A DNA stretch of 64,000 nt from Onishia taeanensis. Its GTDB lineage: Bacteria; Pseudomonadota; Gammaproteobacteria; Pseudomonadales; Halomonadaceae. A model generated the notes under the pieces. That model searched no databases and was not told the DNA's origin. It worked only from the letters and a program-made list of their open reading frames with translations. This document shows positions 52,210 to 61,033 of the stretch, in pieces (position 1 is the first letter of the stretch; the number at the start of each line of letters is the position of its first letter). Where the stretch lies: the NCBI RefSeq assembly GCF_003268885.1, contig NZ_QLSX01000003.1, positions 186,001 to 250,000 of the forward strand, read 5' to 3'. A program made the position numbers and the translations under genes.

Positions 52210-53517
52210 TTAGAACGTCAGGCCGACGTGGGTCTGAAAGCTGGTGTGCCACTGATCGTCGATCGGCGAGCCAAAATAGTTGAGGCCGTTCTTGTTGGTA
52301 ACGATATCGAACCAGGCGTAGTAGGGCCCAGCGGTGAGCTTCATGCCCAAGTCGTTGACCACGGGGTTATCCCGGTCGCCAAAGCCGCCGTTGGCCGGGG
52401 TGAAGTCGCCTGACGGATCGATCATGCTTAGATCGTTGTAGAAATAGGCATTCTCTACCGGACCCCAGTTGACGTCCATGCTGTAGGCTAGGCTTGCCGA
52501 GTACATTTCACCTTTGGCGGGGATCAGGTAATTGAAGTTGAACGCCCCGATCTGCATGACATTGTCAGAGATTTCGGAGGCCGATTCCGCCGGATTTTCC
52601 GCATTGTATGCGTAGGTGGTGGCCTGCAAGCGGGTCATCCAGCTGCCGTAGTTGCCACTAAGGCCCACGGCCGCCTGCCAGTTGTCGCCGCTCTCACCAG
52701 TCTTGGTGTTGTAGAGCTGTCCGCCTTTGGCCGACAGGTTGACTTCGGTGGTGTAATCGCTGCCTTGGCCGAGGGTGTAGGCGACGCGAGCGGCAAGCTG
52801 GTTTTCTTCGCTGTTGCCCTGAGCGCTGCTGCCAACGGCATTGGCGCCGTAGTGGGCGTTATCGTCGCCGAGCTGGTCGCTCTTGAAGAAGGCAAGCGAC
52901 GTGTCCCAGGCGCCTTGGCTGTGATCCCACTTGATACCCGCATTCTGGTTGTCGTTGAAGCCAGCAATGTAGGGCAGGGTGCCGTACCAACCCAGGTAGC
53001 CGTAATCCATGTTACCGAACGGAGTCTGTACCAGGCCAAGCTTCAGACTGTCGTTTTCTGATACGTCATAGCCCATCCAGCCGTGCTGGAGGAAACGATA
53101 GCCGTTGTAGAAGCGATACTGGAAGGAGTAGTTGAAGGCCCCTTCGCCGCCGCTGATGCCAAGATTGAACTTGCCGAAGTCGAAGTCGCCGACGGTGTCC
53201 TTGTCGCGCTGATCCCAGTCGTTGAATACCGAGCCGAATTCAAGCTGGCCGCTGATGGTGGTCTGCTGGGCGGCTTCGATGAGGGTGCGGTTTTCTTCGG
53301 CCAGCTCGCGTGTTTCCTGGCCGCTGGCATCCTCGGCCTGTGCTGATGTGCTCTCTTGTTGCTCGAGCTGATTCTGCAGTTGCTGCATTTCGTCGCGCAG
53401 GGCGTCCAGTTGGCGCTGGACGTCTGCGGTATCTTGGCTGTCCTGAGCCAGTACCGGGGTGGCAACGGCGAAGAGCCCCATGGTCAAGCCAACGGCCTTG
53501 AGTGATCGCTTGCTCAC
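52210..53517 (-). CDS. Outer-membrane porin-like protein with N-terminal coiled coil
   Basis: A 435-residue exported protein. The signal peptide ends at VLA-QDSQ; a Gln/Glu-rich coiled coil follows (about 30-85, DVQRQLDALRDEMQQLQNQL), then a domain rich in alternating aromatic and polar residues that ends in HVGLTF. The terminal Phe and amphipathic strands indicate a beta-barrel. The coiled coil resembles that of OprO/OprP or sugar porins and may help trimer formation. Substrate unknown. The adjacent permease and efflux genes may or may not be related. Confidence 0.82.
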   Translation of the reverse strand: MSKRSLKAVGLTMGLFAVATPVLAQDSQDTADVQRQLDALRDEMQQLQNQLEQQESTSAQAEDASGQETRELAEENRTLIEAAQQTTISGQLEFGSVFNDWDQRDKDTVGDFDFGKFNLGISGGEGAFNYSFQYRFYNGYRFLQHGWMGYDVSENDSLKLGLVQTPFGNMDYGYLGWYGTLPYIAGFNDNQNAGIKWDHSQGAWDTSLAFFKSDQLGDDNAHYGANAVGSSAQGNSEENQLAARVAYTLGQGSDYTTEVNLSAKGGQLYNTKTGESGDNWQAAVGLSGNYGSWMTRLQATTYAYNAENPAESASEISDNVMQIGAFNFNYLIPAKGEMYSASLAYSMDVNWGPVENAYFYNDLSMIDPSGDFTPANGGFGDRDNPVVNDLGMKLTAGPYYAWFDIVTNKNGLNYFGSPIDDQWHTSFQTHVGLTF

Positions 53518-53647
53518 ATTTTCTCCTTGGTAAAGATGTCAGGAAGAAAACAGGTGCTACCTGTCTTTTTTGAAGTGATTGTCGCTTTTTGGCGACAGCA
53601 CACTATCAAAAATAACGACAGGTTAGAAATTTGGACGTGCAATCAAC

Positions 53648-55699
53648 TTAAGAGGGCTTACTGGCAAGTCGCGTGGGGTGGTCGGCCATCACCTCGGCCT
53701 GGCGCTCGAGGGTCAGCGACAGGCGCTCGACCAGTCCTTCGAGCAATACGTGCCAGTCCCTGGAGATACCGCCGTGGGTGGCGAGGGCGTCATCCAGTGC
53801 CTGGCTCGCCTCGCGAATGCCGCGAGGCGACTGGCCCCGAGCGCTTTCCTCGAAGGCCTTGGCAAGCACTGCCAGCAGCTCATGCAGGGCCTGGCGGACC
53901 GGGGGTGCGGTATCGTCGAGGCGATGGCGCAGACGCAGGCAGGAGCGGCCGAGGTCGAGGCCATTGAGGCCGATCATGAACAGGTGTCGTTGATCCTCGG
54001 GCAGCATGTTGTCGTGGCGGCCGAGCTGCAGCAGGCGATCCGCCATGCGGCCGCTGAACGTGGCCTCTGCTTCGTGTAACGGTGGCGTACCGATGTCGCG
54101 CAGGTCTCGGCTGATGGCGCTGACCAGACGGCGGCGCTGAACGGGAGCCCCTAACCCGGGTATCAGCCGAAATGCCATCACGACCGCACTCAGACCGATA
54201 ATCACGGCAATCGCGCGGTTGGCAAAGCTATCGAAGGAGAAATCCATGCCGTTGCCGGGCATGGTCAGCAGGATATTGAAGATGGTGAAGGCCAGGCAGT
54301 AGCCCATCAGCTGTGGCTTGGCGGCCCCCAGAAGCCCCAGGAAAAGCGGCGTGAAGAGCAGCATGGCCAGCATCGGAAAGCCGTTGGCCTGGGAAAGCAG
54401 TACATGGCCGAACAGGAAGGCGCTGGGCAGGGCCACCAGCATGCCTTTGAAGAACATCATGCAGATCGTGACCGGGTTATCGCGGCTGGCGAAGAACGTC
54501 GAGAACAGGGTGCCCAGCAGCATCGCGACCTGGCCGTTGGACCAGTGCGTTTGTAGCCAGAAGGTCGCCAGACAGGAAAACACCAGCCCGGCACGCCCGG
54601 CATTGAGCAGTGCCGCCAGGTGGTCCCGGTGCCAGGAGAGGGCGCCGGCACGCAGGCGCTTGCGGCCGGGGTGGGCGATGGCTTCTCGGGCGTCGAGCAT
54701 GATCATGGCGCTGCCCAGCACCTCGCGCAGGCCAAGCAGCAGGCGGCGCTGCAGGGGGGCGAGATCGGCGTCCGGGCAGGCATGGGCCTGATGGCGCAGG
54801 GCCTGCAGACGCTCACGGGCGGCTGGTACCCCGCTGACATCCGCGGCATCGCGAAAGGCCTGGGCGCTCTCGCCGGCGAGCTGTCTCAGCGGTGCGTTGA
54901 TCTGGCCGGCCTGGTTCTGCAACAGCTGATGCAGCGCGCTCAGGGTGGCAAAGAAGCGGAGCGTGCGCTTGGTCAAAAGGTGAGTCGCGCGGACGCGGCC
55001 GGCACTGCCCGGGCCCTCGTAGCGTGCCGATTGGCTGTCGATTTCGAGCGTCATCAGCGGCTCGAGGCTCTGGGTCAGCGATTGCTGGAGCTCGCTCATA
55101 TCGTCGCTGGCATTCAGCCGCTGGGCGGCATGGGTAAAGGCCTGATTGACGACGCTGTCGGCCTGACGAGCCAGGTGTTCCTTGACTGGCGTGGGCCATA
55201 GTAAGGCGTTGACCAGGGTCGCACAGATCGCCCCCAGGCCGAGCTCTGAGAGCCTGGCCACTGCGATGTCGAAGACACCGCCGGGCTGGCTGTGTCCGAT
55301 GACCACCACCAGCATCGCGGTCACGGCGCCCATGATGCAGCCGTAGGAAAAGTTGTTGCGCAAAAGGGAGCTTGCGTAGGCGCACAGCATCAGCCAGAGC
55401 GTGAGGGTGATCAGCGCCGGCACCCTCGCCTGTGAAAACAGGGCCATGATTCCGATGCCGACCAAAGCACCGATCAGGGTGCCGCCGATCTGGCACAGGC
55501 CTTTCTCGATCACCATACCGCTCATCGGCCGAATTTGCAGGAAGGCGGCCGAGATCAACGCCCAGTAGGGGCGGTCGAGATCGAACAGTAGCGCCACATA
55601 GAGCGCCAGCACCATGGCGAGCGTGGCCTTGGTGGCAAACTTGAGGGCGGATCGAGACGGCGTCAGGTAGGCATCGATCCAGGGTGACAGGCGGCTCAA
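53648..55699 (-). CDS. aaeB: FUSC-family inner-membrane efflux protein (AaeB-like)
   Basis: A 683-residue fusaric acid resistance/aromatic acid exporter subunit with two sets of about five to six membrane segments separated by large cytoplasmic regions. The opening WIDAYLTPSRSALKFATKAT and LYVALLFDLDRPYWALISAAF are typical of AaeB. It works with the HlyD-type protein to export aromatic carboxylates. The start codon seems to be TTG at 55699, overlapping the stop of the preceding gene as TTGA. It is the last gene of the aaeXAB-like operon. Confidence 0.88.
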   Translation of the reverse strand: MSRLSPWIDAYLTPSRSALKFATKATLAMVLALYVALLFDLDRPYWALISAAFLQIRPMSGMVIEKGLCQIGGTLIGALVGIGIMALFSQARVPALITLTLWLMLCAYASSLLRNNFSYGCIMGAVTAMLVVVIGHSQPGGVFDIAVARLSELGLGAICATLVNALLWPTPVKEHLARQADSVVNQAFTHAAQRLNASDDMSELQQSLTQSLEPLMTLEIDSQSARYEGPGSAGRVRATHLLTKRTLRFFATLSALHQLLQNQAGQINAPLRQLAGESAQAFRDAADVSGVPAARERLQALRHQAHACPDADLAPLQRRLLLGLREVLGSAMIMLDAREAIAHPGRKRLRAGALSWHRDHLAALLNAGRAGLVFSCLATFWLQTHWSNGQVAMLLGTLFSTFFASRDNPVTICMMFFKGMLVALPSAFLFGHVLLSQANGFPMLAMLLFTPLFLGLLGAAKPQLMGYCLAFTIFNILLTMPGNGMDFSFDSFANRAIAVIIGLSAVVMAFRLIPGLGAPVQRRRLVSAISRDLRDIGTPPLHEAEATFSGRMADRLLQLGRHDNMLPEDQRHLFMIGLNGLDLGRSCLRLRHRLDDTAPPVRQALHELLAVLAKAFEESARGQSPRGIREASQALDDALATHGGISRDWHVLLEGLVERLSLTLERQAEVMADHPTRLASKPS

Positions 55700-56565
55700 G
55701 GCGACGGTGCCTCGAGGATGCGCACGGTTGCAGTCATGCCGGCACTCAGCAGGGTGTTCTCGGGGATCTCATCGAGTTCGATGCGCACTGGGATACGCTG
55801 CGCCAATCGCACCCAACTGAAGGTCGGTTCGACCTGGGGCAGCAGCTGGTCGTTGGATGAGGTATTGCTGTCGGCGATGCCACGGCCGATGCCGGCAACA
55901 TGGCCTTCAAGCGGGGTGTCGCCGCTCATCAGGGTGACGCGGGCGGGATCGCCGAGGGCGATGCCCGGCATCTTGGTCTCCTCGAAATAGCCGGTCACGT
56001 AGTAGGAATCTGCCTTCACCAACGCCATCACCGGGTTGCCGGTATTGACGTAATTGCCTTCGCTGAGCTTGAGATTCAGGACGTGGCCATCGGCCGGCGC
56101 GGTCACCGTGGTGCGTTCGAGGTCGAGCTGCGCGCTTTCAAGCTCGGCCTGGGCCTGATCAAGAGTGGCCTTGGCACTGCGGGTCTCAAGGTGTGCGAGA
56201 TCCAGATCCTCGTCGCTGATCGCCTGGTTGCTAAGGCGGCTGCGGCGGGTCTCTTCATGCTGCTTTGACTGCCACTCTGCCTGCCTTTGTGCGACCACCG
56301 CCTTGGCCTGCTCAACGGCCGTTGCATAGCGCTGGCGGTTGATCTGGAACAGGACATCGCCCTTGCCCACTGCCTGAGTATCCTCGATAGACAGCTCGCT
56401 CACCCAGCCGGAGACATCCGGTGCGATGGTGATCACCTCGGCCCGTACCCGGCCGTCCCGGGTCCAGGGCGTATAGAGATAGTAATGCCATAGCCAGGCA
56501 CCTGCGGCGAGGGCCAGGGCCACGATCACGAGCGTGGTCAGCATGCGAAGCAGTTTGCGCATCAT
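55696..56565 (-). CDS. aaeA: HlyD-family periplasmic adaptor (AaeA-like)
   Basis: A 289-residue membrane fusion protein. One N-terminal membrane anchor (about 5-27) precedes a lipoyl half (RVRAEVITIAPDVSGWVSEL), a helical hairpin (about 80-150) and a second lipoyl/beta-barrel part (VTAPADGHVLNLKLSEGNYV). It links the FUSC pump to an outer-membrane channel. ATG at 56565 overlaps the TGA of the DUF1656 gene, and its own stop overlaps the next gene, so all three are coupled. Confidence 0.9.
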   Translation of the reverse strand: MMRKLLRMLTTLVIVALALAAGAWLWHYYLYTPWTRDGRVRAEVITIAPDVSGWVSELSIEDTQAVGKGDVLFQINRQRYATAVEQAKAVVAQRQAEWQSKQHEETRRSRLSNQAISDEDLDLAHLETRSAKATLDQAQAELESAQLDLERTTVTAPADGHVLNLKLSEGNYVNTGNPVMALVKADSYYVTGYFEETKMPGIALGDPARVTLMSGDTPLEGHVAGIGRGIADSNTSSNDQLLPQVEPTFSWVRLAQRIPVRIELDEIPENTLLSAGMTATVRILEAPSP

Positions 56566-56780
56566 AACGATCCGGTAGCAGAAGAAGAGAGAAAGGCGAT
56601 GGCTGCGGTGATGATCACGAACAATGCCGCGTCGAACCAGGCTTCATACCAGAACACCCTCGAGCCCACCAGGCGATGCAGCAGGGTGCGGACGAGCAGT
56701 GCGCCGAGAAAGCCCAGCAGGGCGTATAGCAGCAATGGGCTTACGTAGATGCCGCCGAGGGCGATTTCCTTGAGGTCCAT
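56562..56780 (-). CDS. aaeX: DUF1656 small membrane protein (AaeX-like)
   Basis: A 72-residue protein with two membrane segments, starting MDLKEIALGGIYVSPLLLYA as in AaeX/DUF1656. Its role in the efflux system is not known. The ATG at 56780 has GGGAGA upstream; a longer frame to 56837 lacks support. It is first in the aaeXAB-like operon. In E. coli this operon is induced by aromatic acids through the LysR protein AaeR; no LysR gene adjoins here. Confidence 0.88.
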   Translation of the reverse strand: MDLKEIALGGIYVSPLLLYALLGFLGALLVRTLLHRLVGSRVFWYEAWFDAALFVIITAAIAFLSSSATGSL

Positions 56781-57041
56781 GCTGTCTCCCTTTGGTCGGC
56801 AGTCGGGCACTGGTGGGTAAACGCAATATGTTAGCACGCTATCAAAATAGTTACATGTGGCCCCTCTGGGCGCTGTTCGAGAAGCCCGCTGGCACCGTTG
56901 ACAGGATTGCGCTCAGACATTTTGTTTAATGTTTAGGCTACGCTTATGCTGCGATACAAGGGCCTTCACGATGTCAGTGTCGCGCTCGCTAACGGACTGT
57001 CAATAATGAACAATCAAGGTCAGCAACAGGAGACGTTTACC

Positions 57042-58262
57042 ATGATCGTCAAGAAACCATTAATCGGGGCCATTTCCGCCATGGCGATGGCGACAAGCCT
57101 CGCGGCCACCGCCGAACCGCTGAACGTTGGCGTGCTGGTGCCGCTGACCGGCGACCTGCAGAGCTATGGTGAGCCGTCGCTGCGCGCGGCTGAGCTGGCG
57201 GTCAAGGAGATCAACGCCGACGGCGGCGTGATGGGTGAGCCGATGGAAATCAGTGCCGGTGACACCCAGACCTCGCCGCAGCCCGGCGTGGCAGCGGCTC
57301 AGAAACTGGTCAACGTGCAGGGCGTGCATGCCATCTTCGGCGCGCTGTCCAGCGGCGTGACCATTCCGGTGGCTCAGAGCGTATCCAAGCCCGAGCAGGT
57401 GCTGCAGATCTCCAACGCCTCTACCTCGCCGGTGATCACTAGCCTGGATGACGACGACTTCCTGTTCCGCACCGTGCCATCAGACGCCTTCCAGGGTGTG
57501 GCGCTGTCCGAGATCACCGCTGCGAAAGGCTACAAGACCGTCAGTGTCATCTACGTGAACAACGATTACGGCAAGGGCCTGACCGATGCCTTCAGCAAGG
57601 CCTTCGAGGCCCAGGGCGGCACCGTGGCAGCAAGCGTGGCCTACGAGCAGGGCCAGGCCGCCTATCGCGGTGAACTGCAGCAGGCCGATACTGGTGGTAC
57701 CGAGGCACTGGTGCTGATCGGCTACCCAGAGAACGGCGAGACCATTCTGCGCCAGGCCCTCGAGGGCGGTTTCTTCCGCGACTTCGTGTTCACCGATGGC
57801 ATGAAGGCGCCGGAACTGGTCGATAACCTTGGGGCCCAGGCCGTGGAAGGCGCCATCGGCACCGTGCCTCAGGCTCGCGGCGATTCGCCGGGTGCCCAGC
57901 ACTTTGCCAGCGCCTATGACGGCGAATACGGCGAGGTGCCGCCCAAGCCCTACCTGGATACCGCCTACGATGCACTCTATGTCATCGCGCTGGCTGCCGA
58001 GCAGGCCGGTTCCACCGATCGTGTGGCGATCCGTGACAGCGTTCGCATGGTCGCCAATCCGCCGGGCGTGAAGGTCGGCCCGGGCGAGTTTGCCAAGGCC
58101 GTAGAGCTGATCGCTGCCGGTGAGGACATTGACTACGAGGGCGCCTCGGGTTCGGTGAACTTCGACAGTAACGGCGACGTGCCGGGCACCTTCGGTGAGT
58201 GGACGTTCAAGGATGGCGAGATCATCACCAACCGCATCTTCGAGCCCACCATGCCCGAGTGA
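57042..58262 (+). CDS. HAAT-type ABC transporter binding protein (LivJ/K-like)
   Basis: A 406-residue periplasmic binding protein of the leucine/amide family. The signal peptide ends about SLAATA-EPLN; then LNVGVLVPLTGDLQSYGEPS, INADGGVMGEPME and the ligand-site SNASTSPVITSL are seen. It should serve the LivGFHM-type transporter encoded by the converging operon, probably carrying a branched-chain amino acid, amide or similar compound. AGGAG precedes the ATG at 57042; the frame from 56946 extends upstream without support. A strong terminator follows. Confidence 0.9.
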   Translation: MIVKKPLIGAISAMAMATSLAATAEPLNVGVLVPLTGDLQSYGEPSLRAAELAVKEINADGGVMGEPMEISAGDTQTSPQPGVAAAQKLVNVQGVHAIFGALSSGVTIPVAQSVSKPEQVLQISNASTSPVITSLDDDDFLFRTVPSDAFQGVALSEITAAKGYKTVSVIYVNNDYGKGLTDAFSKAFEAQGGTVAASVAYEQGQAAYRGELQQADTGGTEALVLIGYPENGETILRQALEGGFFRDFVFTDGMKAPELVDNLGAQAVEGAIGTVPQARGDSPGAQHFASAYDGEYGEVPPKPYLDTAYDALYVIALAAEQAGSTDRVAIRDSVRMVANPPGVKVGPGEFAKAVELIAAGEDIDYEGASGSVNFDSNGDVPGTFGEWTFKDGEIITNRIFEPTMPE

Positions 58263-58292
58263 TGCCCTGTCCGCTGTGAGATAGCTCCAAGT

Positions 58293-58328
58293 AACCGCCC
58301 CGGCCGCGCGCCGGGGCGGTTTTTTTTT
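58293..58328 (+). terminator. Rho-independent terminator of the binding protein gene
   Basis: A 12-bp perfect stem aaccgccccggc (58293-58304) and gccggggcggtt (58310-58321) with a 5-base loop, followed by a run of T to 58328. Confidence 0.93.
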
Positions 58329-58431
58329 GCGGGCGACGTATCGGCGGCCGGTAGGCGAGGTTGCCCGGCGGGGCGAGCGGGCCTGTGCCTTGGGGCAGCC
58401 TCGTCGCTATGGAGACGGAGTCCTAAAGAAA

Positions 58432-58453
58432 GCCCCGGCGCAAGGGCCGGGGC
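58432..58453 (-). terminator. Terminator hairpin of the livGFHM operon
   Basis: Arms gccccggc (58432-58439) and gccggggc (58446-58453). On the minus strand the stem is followed by tttcttt. It lies about 45 bases past the livM-type stop. Confidence 0.8.
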
Positions 58454-58497
58454 GGTGGGAATATGAGCGGGAGCGTGCCCGCCCGTCTCGTCGAGGG

Positions 58498-59442
58498 TTA
58501 CTTCTTGCGGGCGATCAGCTTGGGTGGCTTCTCGGGCAGAATGCCCTGCGGCCGAGTGACCAGTATGACCTGCAGAAGCACGCCAATCAGCAGCACCCGC
58601 AGGGCGGCGGCCTGAGTGGCGTACTCGGTGGGCAGCAGGTCGGTGGCGAGCTCGGTCAGCGTCCACACGCCCCACACCACCACAGCGCCGAGGATCGCGC
58701 CGCGGTTATTGCCGCTGCCACCGGCGATCAGCATCACCCACACCAGGAAGGTGCCGTAGAGCGGCATGAAGGCCTCAGGGCTCAGGAAGCCGAAGAAGTG
58801 AGCATAGAGGCCGCCGCCCAGCCCCATGATGGCTGCACCAAGCACGAAGGCCTGCAGGCGGAAGCGGGCGATCGACTTGCCCGCCGCGGCGGTCGCCGGT
58901 TCGTTCTCGCGGATCGCCCGCAGCACCCGGCCCCAGGGCGAGGCATAGGCGCGTTCAAGCAGGAAGTAGACCAGCACCACGAAGGCCACCACCACCAGCA
59001 GATAGCCGAAGGGGCTGTCCAGCGGTGTGCCGGCGAAGGGGCGCTCGATGCCGGCGATGCCGCGCACGCCGTTGGTCAGCCAGTCTTCGTTCTTGATGAA
59101 CAGGCGAATCATCTCGGCGATGCCAATGGTGGCGATGGCCAGGTAGTCGGTGCGCAGCTTGGCGGTGATGCGCCCGATCACCAGGCCGATCAGCGCCGAG
59201 GCAAGCGTCGCCCCAATCAGGCCGACCAGGAAGGGCATGCCCAGCCCGCCGAGATAGGCGGGGCTTTCCGGGGTAGTGAGAATGGCGCTGGTATAGGCCC
59301 CTACAGCGAAGAAACCGGCGATGCCGATGTTGAACTGACCGGTGAAGCCCCATTGGGTGTTGAGGCCCATGGCCAGCACCGCATAGATGCCGGCGAAGGT
59401 CAGAAACGAGACCAGGTAAGCGAACAGGCTGGCGAGTTCCAT
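58498..59442 (-). CDS. livM: ABC transporter permease, LivM type
   Basis: A 314-residue inner-membrane permease with about eight to ten membrane segments. Family features include GLNTQWGFTGQFNIGIAGFF near residue 30 and ARENEP-like coupling residues (RVLRAIRENEPATAAAGKS), then ending LVTRPQGILPEK. The ATG at 59442 shares one base with the stop of the LivH-type gene and has AAGGGGA upstream. A much longer open frame to 59880 on this strand is only a shadow over livH. Confidence 0.92.
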   Translation of the reverse strand: MELASLFAYLVSFLTFAGIYAVLAMGLNTQWGFTGQFNIGIAGFFAVGAYTSAILTTPESPAYLGGLGMPFLVGLIGATLASALIGLVIGRITAKLRTDYLAIATIGIAEMIRLFIKNEDWLTNGVRGIAGIERPFAGTPLDSPFGYLLVVVAFVVLVYFLLERAYASPWGRVLRAIRENEPATAAAGKSIARFRLQAFVLGAAIMGLGGGLYAHFFGFLSPEAFMPLYGTFLVWVMLIAGGSGNNRGAILGAVVVWGVWTLTELATDLLPTEYATQAAALRVLLIGVLLQVILVTRPQGILPEKPPKLIARKK

Positions 59443-60311
59443 CACAGTGTCCCCTTGAAGATGCCCTGAGGCCGGAAGATCAGCATCACCACCATGATGG
59501 CGAAGGCCACGGCCGGCTTGTAGGCGGCAGAGATAAACAGTGTCGACATCTCCATCGAGATACCGATGATCATGCCGCCAACGATGGCCCCATAGGGTCG
59601 CCCGATGCCGCCGAGAATGGCCGCGGCGAACACCGGCAGCAGCGTTGTCCAGCCCATCACCGGGTGTAGGCGAGTATCGATGCCGAGGAACACCCCGGCT
59701 GCCGCCGCCAGGGCGCCGCCGATGATCCAGGTGACGATGATGACCCGCTCGGCCGGAATGCCGCTGACCAGCGCCAGGTCCATGTTGTCGGACATGGCGC
59801 GCATCGCCTTGCCCATCCGGGTGCGCGTCAGGAACAGATGCACGCCGGCCACCAGGCCCAGCGAGATCAGCACGATCCACACATGATCAGGCTTGATGCG
59901 CAGACCGCCGAGCACGTCGAGGCGCCAGGGGAACTGGATGCCACTGGCGTAGGTCTGGTTTTCGGAGCCCCAGATCAGCTGGATCAGGCTGCGCAGGATC
60001 AGCGCCATGCCGAACGAGGAGATCAGTAGAATGACCGGTTGGGTGCGGCGGATGCGCCGGTAGAGCAGTTGGTCGATGACCACGGCGACCACGGCCATGC
60101 CGACCATGGCTGCTGGTAGGGCGAACCAGGGGCTTAGCCCCATCACCCCGATGAAGGTCAGGCCGATATAGGCGCCAAGCGTCATGAAGTCGCCGTGAGC
60201 GAAGTGTGCGAAGCGCAGGATGCCGAAGATCATCGACACCCCGATGGCGCCCATGCTGAGCACGCTGCCCAGCACCATGCCGTAGATCAGGATCTGTATG
60301 ATGTCATTCAT
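59442..60311 (-). CDS. livH: ABC transporter permease, LivH type
   Basis: A 289-residue permease: LSMGAIGVSMIFGILRFAHF and AHGDFMTLGAYIGLTFIG near the N-terminus are the LivH signature, and MGKAMRAMSDNMDLALVSGI is the coupling motif. It forms the heterodimeric channel with LivM. It follows the LivF-type gene by two bases and overlaps livM by one. Confidence 0.93.
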   Translation of the reverse strand: MNDIIQILIYGMVLGSVLSMGAIGVSMIFGILRFAHFAHGDFMTLGAYIGLTFIGVMGLSPWFALPAAMVGMAVVAVVIDQLLYRRIRRTQPVILLISSFGMALILRSLIQLIWGSENQTYASGIQFPWRLDVLGGLRIKPDHVWIVLISLGLVAGVHLFLTRTRMGKAMRAMSDNMDLALVSGIPAERVIIVTWIIGGALAAAAGVFLGIDTRLHPVMGWTTLLPVFAAAILGGIGRPYGAIVGGMIIGISMEMSTLFISAAYKPAVAFAIMVVMLIFRPQGIFKGTL

Positions 60312-60313
60312 GG

Positions 60314-61033
60314 CTAGCCCCCCAGGAACATTTCAGCGACTTCCGGGTTGGCCAGCAGATTGGGCCCGGTGTCCTCATGGCGATTGGCGCCGGTGGCAAG
60401 CACATAGCCGCGGCTGGCGATAGCCAGCGCCTGCTTGGCATTCTGCTCGACCATCAACACGCCGATGCCCTGGGCGTTGATCTCCTTGATGCGCTCGAAG
60501 GTCTCGTCGATCAGCTTCGGTGACAGGCCGGCAGTGGGCTCATCGAGCATCAACAGTTTAGGGTCGACCATCAGCGCACGGCCCATGGCGACCAGTTGGC
60601 GCTCGCCGCCGGACATCAGTCCGGCAGGCTGGCGGCGGCGCTCGGCGAGCTTGGGAAAGAGATCATAGATCATCTCCATCCGCGGCCCGAGATCGCCGGT
60701 CATCAGATAGCCGCCCATCTCGAGGTTTTCCTGTACGGTCAGCGAGGGGAAGACGTTCTGCTCCTGAGGTACGTAGGCGATACCCCGGCGCACCATCTGT
60801 TCCGGCTTGGCGTTGGTGATGTCCTCGCCCTGAAAAAGGACCTGGCCCGTGCGGATCTTCACCAGACCGAAGATGGCCTTCATGGCGGTGGACTTGCCGG
60901 CGCCGTTGGGGCCGACGATGACCACGATTTCGTCTGCGTTGGCGCGCAGGTTGGTGCCCTTGAGGATGTCGGCACCGCCATAGCCGCCGTAGATATCGCG
61001 GGCATCCAACAGGGTGGTGGTCGAGCTGCTCAT
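60314..61033 (-). CDS. livF: ABC transporter ATP-binding protein, LivF type
   Basis: A 239-residue ATPase with Walker A GPNGAGKST near residue 40, the signature LMSGGERQLVAMGRALM, Walker B LLMLDEPTAGLSP, and the H-loop region VEQNAKQAL typical of LivF. The ATG overlaps the stop of the LivG-type gene (ATGA). Confidence 0.93.
   Translation of the reverse strand: MSSSTTTLLDARDIYGGYGGADILKGTNLRANADEIVVIVGPNGAGKSTAMKAIFGLVKIRTGQVLFQGEDITNAKPEQMVRRGIAYVPQEQNVFPSLTVQENLEMGGYLMTGDLGPRMEMIYDLFPKLAERRRQPAGLMSGGERQLVAMGRALMVDPKLLMLDEPTAGLSPKLIDETFERIKEINAQGIGVLMVEQNAKQALAIASRGYVLATGANRHEDTGPNLLANPEVAEMFLGG

Noticed and set aside
58327-59469. 380-codon plus-strand frame over livM
   Set aside because: Gln/His/Gly-rich antisense shadow of a conserved permease, with no Shine-Dalgarno site and no recognisable domain.
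58498-59880. LivM starting at 59880 (460 codons)
   Set aside because: The extra 146 codons lie over livH in another frame; the ATG at 59442 has a ribosome-binding site and matches the LivM N-terminus.
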